A DNA stretch of 64,000 nucleotides from Ustilaginoidea virens (taxonomy: Eukaryota; Ascomycota; Sordariomycetes; Hypocreales; Clavicipitaceae), in NCBI RefSeq assembly GCF_000687475.1, contig NC_057317.1:1240001-1304000 (forward strand), given 5' to 3'. How positions within the stretch are numbered: the first letter of the stretch is position 1; the number at the start of each line of letters is the position of its first letter. Under the pieces are notes generated by a model, which saw only the letters and a program-made list of their open reading frames with translations, was not told where the DNA came from and did not search any database. Positions 58,052-64,000 of this stretch are shown piece after piece. Made by a program: the position numbers and the translations under genes.

Positions 58052-61000
58052 ATGGCACAGTCTAGGCCTTCCACTTATAAGGCCACTTTGGATTCCGACT
58101 CTAAAGCTGATCTTACTGTACAACTACAGCTAGATATAGACTATATAAAGTCCCAGATGAACACCCTAATTATCCTTATACAAGGCTTAGTTAGTAGGCG
58201 AAATAGTAACGTTCCTACTATTATAATTAGCAAGGAACTAGTAGAGGCTACTAGCCCTACTATCTCCGGTCCTACTAATATGAACAGCAAGGACCCTGTA
58301 GAGGCTACTAGCCCTACTAATACTAACGCCGCTTCTACTAATAATAGCAAGAATAATTCTACTAATAATAGGAAAAAGAAGCAGCAACAGAAGAAGAAAC
58401 AGGACTCTAGCAGCAAACAGCAAAATGTCGAGTCCTTTATTATAGGCAATTATAATACCCAGGATACTAATATATCCTATTCCTCTTCTTCTACCACTAT
58501 ATCTACTGATATAGGCTATAGTGCTAAATCAGGCGGTAGGACCCCTAAGGATGCCCTCCTTTACGATATAGGATCTACTTGTCATATTGTTAATGATAAG
58601 AAGCATTTCACCACTTTTCACCATTTTGAAAAGAATGATAAGCCTGTAATTACTACTGGTGGTGGCTCTATTTCCCCTACTGGTTGGGGCACAGCACGAT
58701 TTACTGTTCTACAGGGTATTAATCCTACCAAATGGGGTATTATAGAGCTCAAGAATGCACTATATATTCCTACCTTGGATATTAACATCATTAGCGGTGT
58801 AAAGCACTATGCCGCTAAAGGGGTACTAATTAAAAATCAGCTTTGGTCAGCAAGCCGTAAATATATCGGCATTTTTAACTTTGAAAAATACGGCTTTTTC
58901 CTTCCACAAAAAGGAATAGATACACCACTACTACATCAACCTTGCAGCTATTATACTGTTACTAATAGTATAACAGTAGAGGTCCCTAGCCCTACTAACT
59001 CTGCTGATTATAGTGATCCTGAGGATACCACTATTACCCCTGTTCCTACTACTGCAACTAGTAAGGAACCTGTAGAGGCTACTAGCCCTACTACCAACTC
59101 TCCCGCTATTATGACTAGCGAAGAGCCCGCTATTACGACTAGCGAAAATCCCGTAGTGGCTACTAGCCCTACTCCTGCCCCTGTAGCTGCTGATACAGAA
59201 TATCAGAAGCTATTACAGTTAGCCGGCATTTGGCATATACGGCTAGGGCATATAGGTATTCAGCTACTTAAAAAGACCTGTGCTAATACCCCTGGTCTGT
59301 CTAACCTTAATAAGGTTAAAGATGCTGATTTTCGCTGCCTAGCCTATATCCAGGCTAAGAAGGTTAGAAGACCTTCTAAGGATGCGATACCTAATCCAGC
59401 TAAATGCCTGGATATTATAGAAGGTGATACTTTTGCTATATCACCTATGTCATATAACAAACGACCTGTTGTCCTTATATTAGTAGACAGAAAATCCCGA
59501 TTCCGCTGGCTTTACTTGCTGCCTAATAGGGAAGGCACTATTGTTTTTAAAGCATTACAGAGCTTTATACAGAGCCTACAGGTCAGATATGGTAAAACGC
59601 CTATTGAATTCCACTATGATGGTGGAAATGAAATCAATAAAATGCTTAGTGATTGGCTTGTTGAACAGGATATAGCTTTTAATACCTCTTGCCCCTATAT
59701 TCACGAATAAAACGGCCTAGCTAAGCGCTCCATTAGGGTTATAGCTGATAGGCTACATGCTACTATGGCCTGGTCAAGGCTACCATCTAACCTCTGGTCT
59801 GCTGTAATTACTGGCGTTATTATGCTAGTAAATATAACAGCTGTTACTAACAGACCTTCTAGCCCCTATCAAGAGCTATTAAAGGATTACGATCAGATAA
59901 CACCGGAGCACTACCCTGACCTTATTAACCTTAGGGCCATTGGAGCAGCTATTGAAGTGCTTATACCACACGAAAAGCGTGTAAAAAGCCGCAAATTAGC
60001 GCCCCGTACCGAGCCTGGTAGGCTCCTTACTACTCTAGGTAATAATACTTACCTAGTCTACCTTCTAAAGAAGAAGGTTGTTACTAAAACAACTTTTATT
60101 ACCTTTATTCACCAAAATGAAGGTATAGGCCCTATTTCTAGTAGCCTAGAAGGAGACTTTCATAGAGGGCAAAATACAGGTTCAGAGGGGGTATCTAGCA
60201 GAGAACCTGCTATTTTACTGGATGACCTAGAAAGCATACCGGACCCTACTAACCTTACTAACATTACTAATACTAATGTTATACCGGATGACCTGGAAAG
60301 CATGCCGGACCCTACTAATACTAGCGTTACTAACGCTAATGCCACTGTGGATTACCTTCCTAAGTCAGAAGGTACTATACTACAGTCCCCGGCTACTGCA
60401 AAGGATGACCTTATAGATATCCTTACTAGCCTTACTCCTGCCGACCTTGCTGGCCCTACTGGCCCTGCTGGCCCTGCTGGCTCTGCTATACCTGCCAGCC
60501 CTACTAACCCTACCAGCCCTACCGACTTATTCCCTTAGGAAGGTAATACGTTATACCACCTGATATGGGATTCCTGCTATACAGCTAAGCGTAAGCTAGC
60601 TAAAAAGGCCCCTGATGGTACGCCTAATAGCTGGAAGGATGTGCTACGAAGCCCTGAAAAAGACCTTTGGATAAAGGCACTATTTAAGGAATTTGAGCAG
60701 CTTTTGGATACTAAAGTCTTCCAATTTATTCCTAAGTCTAGCGTTCCTATTGATAGGAAAATTATATGCAATAGGCCTGTGTTTCGGGTTAAAAAGGATG
60801 CTAATAATCAGCCTATAAAATATAAGGCTAGATTAGTGGTCAAGGGTTTTATGCAAGTTGAAGGAAAGGATTTTTAGCATACTTATGCTTCTACCTCTAT
60901 CCCACCTACCTGGAGGGTTATACTGGCTTTGGCTGCTAGTAATAACTGGGAAATAGAGCAGATCGACTTTATAGGCGCCTTCCTAAATAGCGAACTTTCT

Positions 61001-62275
61001 AAGACCATTTATATGGATATTCCTGATGGATTTCTTGAATTTACAGAGAGCTTACTACTAACTAATAGCGATAGTAAGCTTTGGTCTGATATTCAACGAC
61101 AACGGCTGCTAACTTTACTTAAAGAAGCCGGCTTTGATCCCTCTATTAAGCAAGCTATTTTACTAAAGAAGGCCCTATACGGGCTAAAATAAGCACCCTG
61201 CGAATGGCAACACCGGCTAAAAGATCTGATTTCTAGTGAAGGTTTTTTACCTTTAGCTTCTGATGCTGCCGTTTTTTATAATAAGCAAACCAGCACCTTT
61301 ATCGTCACTTATATTGACGATTGCCTATTAGTTGGTCCAAATATAACTTATATCAACCAGCTAAAAAGGAAATTTTATAAGGTCTATACTATAGAAGACC
61401 GCGGTCCGGCTTCCTTCTTCCTAGGCGTACAGATTATACGAAATAGGAAGGAAGGTCTATTATGGCTACACCAAGCCCAATTTATAGCAGAGGTCCTAGC
61501 TAAATTCGGCTTATAGGATACTAAACCTCAGCTTATTCTACTTCAACCAGGAATTCTTAATGAATCTAGTAGAAAAGACCTTAGCCCTACTGATTAGAGC
61601 CTTTATTAGAGCCTTACTGGCACTATAATGTGGCTTATAATGATGACTAGACCCGACCTAGTATTCCCTACCTAATACCTTTCTCGGTTTATATCCAAGG
61701 CAACTAATGTGCATCTAAATACTGCGAAAGGCAGCTTTAGCTACCTTAAAGGCACTGAGAACCTAGCTATTTGCTTTAGTACTACTAAAAGCAACCAACA
61801 GCCTATTATAACCGCTTATTCTGATAGCGATTTTGCTGGCTGTAAAGAAACCTCTAAATCTACTGGAGGCTTCCTTACTACTATTAATAGTAGTCCTATT
61901 AGCTGGCGTTCTAAGCGAGCCTCTTTAGTAGTGCTATTTACTTTAGAAGCTGAATCTGATGCATTACTTGAGACTATCCGTGAGGTATAGTGGCTTTCTA
62001 ACCTTTGCAAGGAGCTGGAAATTGATATTTTACGCCCTATACCGCTATACTGCGATAACTAGGGCTCCATTTCGAATTCTAATGACCCTAATCAGCACGC
62101 TCGCACTAAGCATACGCTATTAAAATTCCGGTATATTAGGGAGCAAGCCCAGCTGGGCTTGGTTAAAATTACCTATTTACCTACTAATAGTATGCCTGCT
62201 GACGGTCTTACCAAGCCACTGCCGGGCCCTAAATTTACTAGGTTCCGCGAGTTACTAGGCCTTAGGGCCTGCTAA
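58052..62275 (+). pseudogene. Element C gag-pol, disrupted and lacking the gag core
   Basis: The frame opens with ATGGCACAG at 58052 and runs 552 codons. Segments are a gag remnant (about residues 1-50), a linker-like segment (about 55-90: VPTIIISKELVEATSPT), a Lys/Gln-rich segment, protease (YDIGST, Asp at 58565-58567, the next residue Ile instead of Thr), the pre-integrase HxxxH-type segment (WHIRLGH), and the integrase core with Asp in DRKSRF and HYDGG. It stops at TAA 59708-59710. The third catalytic residue, Glu in B and A (AERS), is Lys here (59723-59725). The frame then reopens (59765-60538) and continues in pieces. Reverse transcriptase has YIDD at 61310-61321. RNase H ends LLGLRAC at 62275. 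Confidence 0.9.
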
Positions 62276-62381
62276 CTTATACTAACTTACTAAGGTTTTT
62301 CCTATGTTTTTCCTTAGCACTTTTACTGCATCTTTTTTCCCTATCCTTTATACGATTAGCTTGCTACTACAGTAGCTAATC

Positions 62382-62389
62382 AGAGGGGG
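62382..62389 (+). other. Element C polypurine tract
   Basis: AGAGGGGG directly before the 3' LTR. Confidence 0.85.
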
Positions 62390-63152
62390 TATTAAAATCC
62401 TATAGTAGCCTACTAGGCTGCTGGCCTTATGCCCTACTGGCCTACTAACCTTCTAGCCCTTATACCGCCTCTTGGACTTATGATAGTATTACCTTAGGCC
62501 TTTGCCTTTTACCTTAAGGATTTTCAGTGGATTATTTACTGTATATCAAGTAAGGTAGGCCTTGTTGAAAAGGTGTGGCATTGCTAAATTAGCGTGGTTG
62601 CCTACTAGCGTGGTGGCGGCCTACTAGCGTGGTGTGGCATTGCTAAATTAGCGTGGTGGCCTACTAGCGTGGTGGCTAGTCCACTAGTGTGGTGGTTAGT
62701 CACTAGCGTGGTGGCTAGTTACTAGTGCGGTGACTAATTACTAGTGCGGTGGTTAGGGTGGTTGGAAAGGTCGGATATAGCGGGGTTGCTGACGTATTAT
62801 AGCGAGCATTACGGGGAGCCCTCTTACTGGCTTCCCTGGATGCCTGGGCCCACCCCTCCTTTGTGTATATATAGGATAGCTTTCCCCCTTCTTTCTAGAT
62901 AGTAGAAGGGCAGCACAATCGAGTCTATTAATGCACTATATGCCTCTTAACTCCCACCTTCCCTGCGTTTCTGGTTATCTTATATTTGCCTTGCCTTTAC
63001 ACTTGCCCTGCTTTATAGCACTTGTATAGTCTTAGGACTTGGTGAAAAATCTAGTATTTATACTAAGATTAGTTTACAGGTCGCAGACAGTCTTGTGCCA
63101 TCTAGCTAGCTAGTAAGGCTCTGCTTTTATAGTGACCTTGAGAATTGCAATA
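62390..63152 (+). repeat. Element C 3' LTR (763 bp), mutated first dinucleotide
   Basis: Same length as the 5' LTR. It begins TATTAAAATCC instead of TGTTAAAATCC, so the terminal TG needed by integrase has become TA. Confidence 0.93.
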
Positions 63153-63157
63153 TAAGG
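63153..63157. repeat. Target-site duplication of element C, right copy
   Basis: TAAGG, matching 56530-56534. After it the 3' end of element B resumes. Confidence 0.85.
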
Positions 63158-63243
63158 TTTTTCTTATGTTTTTCCTTAGCACTTTTAATGCATTTTCTTT
63201 CATTATCCTTTACACGATTAGCTTGCTACTACAGTAGCTAATC

Positions 63244-63251
63244 AGAGGGGG
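63244..63251 (+). other. Element B polypurine tract
   Basis: AGAGGGGG directly before the element B 3' LTR, separated from B's pol by element C. Confidence 0.85.
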
Positions 63252-63986
63252 TGTTAAAATCCTATAGTAGCCTATTAGGCTGCTGGCCTAATGCTCTGCT
63301 GGCTTACTGACCTTCTGTCCCTTATACCGCCTCTTTGACTTATGGTAGTCTTACCTTAGGCCTTTGCCTTTTACCTTAGGATTTTCAGTGGATTATTTAC
63401 TGTATATCAAGTAAGGTAGGCCTTATTAAAAAAGGTGTGGCATTGCTAAATTAGCGTGGTGGGCCTACTAGTGTGGTGGCGGCCTACTAGTGTGGTGGCT
63501 AGTCCACTAGTGTGGTGGGTAGTCACTAGCGTGGTGGTTAGTCACTAGCGTGGTGGCTAATTACTAGTGCGGTGGTTAGGGTGGTTGGAAAGGCTGGATA
63601 TAGTGGGGCTGCTGACGTATTATATACGTGGCATAGCGAGCATTACGGGGAGCTTTCTTACTGGCTATCTGGATGCCTGGGCCCACCCCTCCTTCGTGTA
63701 TATATAGGATAGCTTTCCCCCTTCTTTCTAGATAGTAGAAGGGTAGCACAATCGAGTCTGTTAATGCACTATATGCCTCTTAACTTCTTACCTTCCCTGC
63801 GTTTTCTGGTTATCTTATATTTGCCTTGCCTTTACACTTGCCCTGCTTTATAGCACTTGTATAGTCTTAGGACTTGGTGAAAAATCTAGTATTATACTAA
63901 GATTAGTTCACAGGTCGCAGACAGTCTTGTGCCATCTAGCTAGCTAGTAAGGCTCTGCTTTTATAGTAACCTTGAGAATTGCAATA
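63252..63986 (+). repeat. Element B 3' LTR (735 bp)
   Basis: It pairs with 50854-51588: same length, same internal minisatellite arrangement, few C/T and G/A differences. Confidence 0.93.
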
Positions 63987-63991
63987 TATAT
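63987..63991. repeat. Target-site duplication of element B, right copy
   Basis: TATAT, matching 50849-50853. Confidence 0.8.
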
Positions 63992-64000
63992 AATCAAGCT
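63987..64000 (+). mobile_element. Resumption of element D (RNase H) at the window edge
   Basis: The last 14 bases, read on from the D sequence at 50853 with one TATAT copy removed, continue the RNase H reading as GYIIKL, a usual copia ending of the DASFADD...GY block. D therefore extends beyond the window. Confidence 0.6.

Larger units (their letters stand above)
56535..63152 (+). mobile_element. Element C: copia LTR retrotransposon nested in element B, gag-core-less
   Basis: This is a 6618 bp element with two 763 bp LTRs (56535-57297, 62390-63152) and the perfect 5-bp duplication TAAGG. The interior is 5092 bp. It lacks the same gag core as B. It lies in the 3' part of B, between B's pol stop and B's polypurine tract, so it inserted after B. 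It is the best-preserved copy for the front half of pol, with a frame open for 552 codons. Confidence 0.95.
50854..63986 (+). mobile_element. Element B: copia LTR retrotransposon, gag-core-less, split by element C
   Basis: LTRs at 50854-51588 and 63252-63986 are both 735 bp and flanked by TATAT on each side. Removing nested element C and its extra 5-bp duplication leaves an interior of 5040 bp, about 780 bp shorter than that of element A because the gag core is missing. B sits inside the RNase H region of D: the D reading GY/IIKL resumes right after 63986. It is the same family as A and C. Confidence 0.93.

Noticed and set aside
46720..62275. Amber (TAG) codon reassignment to Gln in the retroelements
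   Set aside because: TAG and TAA do appear where Gln is expected, but many Gln codons remain CAG or CAA, Cys-to-Tyr and Asp-to-Asn changes occur alongside, and host genes use normal stops. C-to-T decay explains all of it.

Overview
The window looks like nuclear DNA of a filamentous ascomycete, most likely a sordariomycete close to Hypocreales. This is an inference from three things: the protein families, the short introns (52-136 bp) with CTAAC/CTGAC-type branch sites, and a transposon block with the C-to-T decay expected of repeat-induced point mutation (RIP). No species is claimed. The window has two halves. Positions 1-38,796 are GC-rich, gene-bearing DNA. Positions 38,797-64,000 are AT-rich, TA-rich retrotransposon DNA.

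The gene half carries ten supported genes. On the + strand these are a small conserved protein of unknown function (2893), a PI-PLC-X-type phosphodiesterase-like protein (4781), a protein usually labelled 'casein kinase II beta 2' without the matching domain (7946), a peroxisomal MaoC-type enoyl-CoA hydratase ending in SKL (10103, three exons), and tubulin-folding cofactor E (11550, three exons). Next come the dynein intermediate chain (minus strand, 17238-15109), ATP synthase subunit e (17961, three exons), the oligosaccharyltransferase catalytic subunit STT3 (19386, five exons), and an unrecognised protein with two equally spaced CxxC...CxxC zinc-ribbon-like repeats (22376). On the minus strand are a Rad53/Chk2-type FHA kinase (29888-26053) and a Caf120/Skg3-like PH-domain protein (35320-31797). 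Most are housekeeping genes for the cytoskeleton, N-glycosylation, respiration, lipid oxidation and the DNA damage checkpoint. Apart from the divergent dynein/ATP synthase pair they show no sign of being a pathway cluster. Exon joins were read by eye from GT-AG sites and checked for frame. Long intergenic spacers carry GGTACCTA-rich arrays and a recurring short palindrome, GTACGGAGTAC.

The transposon half is a nest of Ty1/copia elements. The oldest element (D, + strand, heavily decayed) starts near 38,797 and runs past the window end. It is interrupted by element A (minus strand, 39061-46312, target duplication ATTAC) and by element B (+ strand, 50854-63986, duplication TATAT). B is itself interrupted by element C (+ strand, 56535-63152, duplication TAAGG). 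A, B and C are one family: they share LTRs, an AGAGGGGG polypurine tract, and a primer binding site matching the anticodon arm of initiator tRNA-Met, the half-tRNA priming known from Drosophila copia. B and C have both lost the gag core and carry in its place a segment resembling their own pol linker. They therefore form a gag-less, presumably non-autonomous subfamily, while A keeps a gag region. Every copy is broken by CpA-to-TpA type changes. This retroelement block is the most unusual content of the window.
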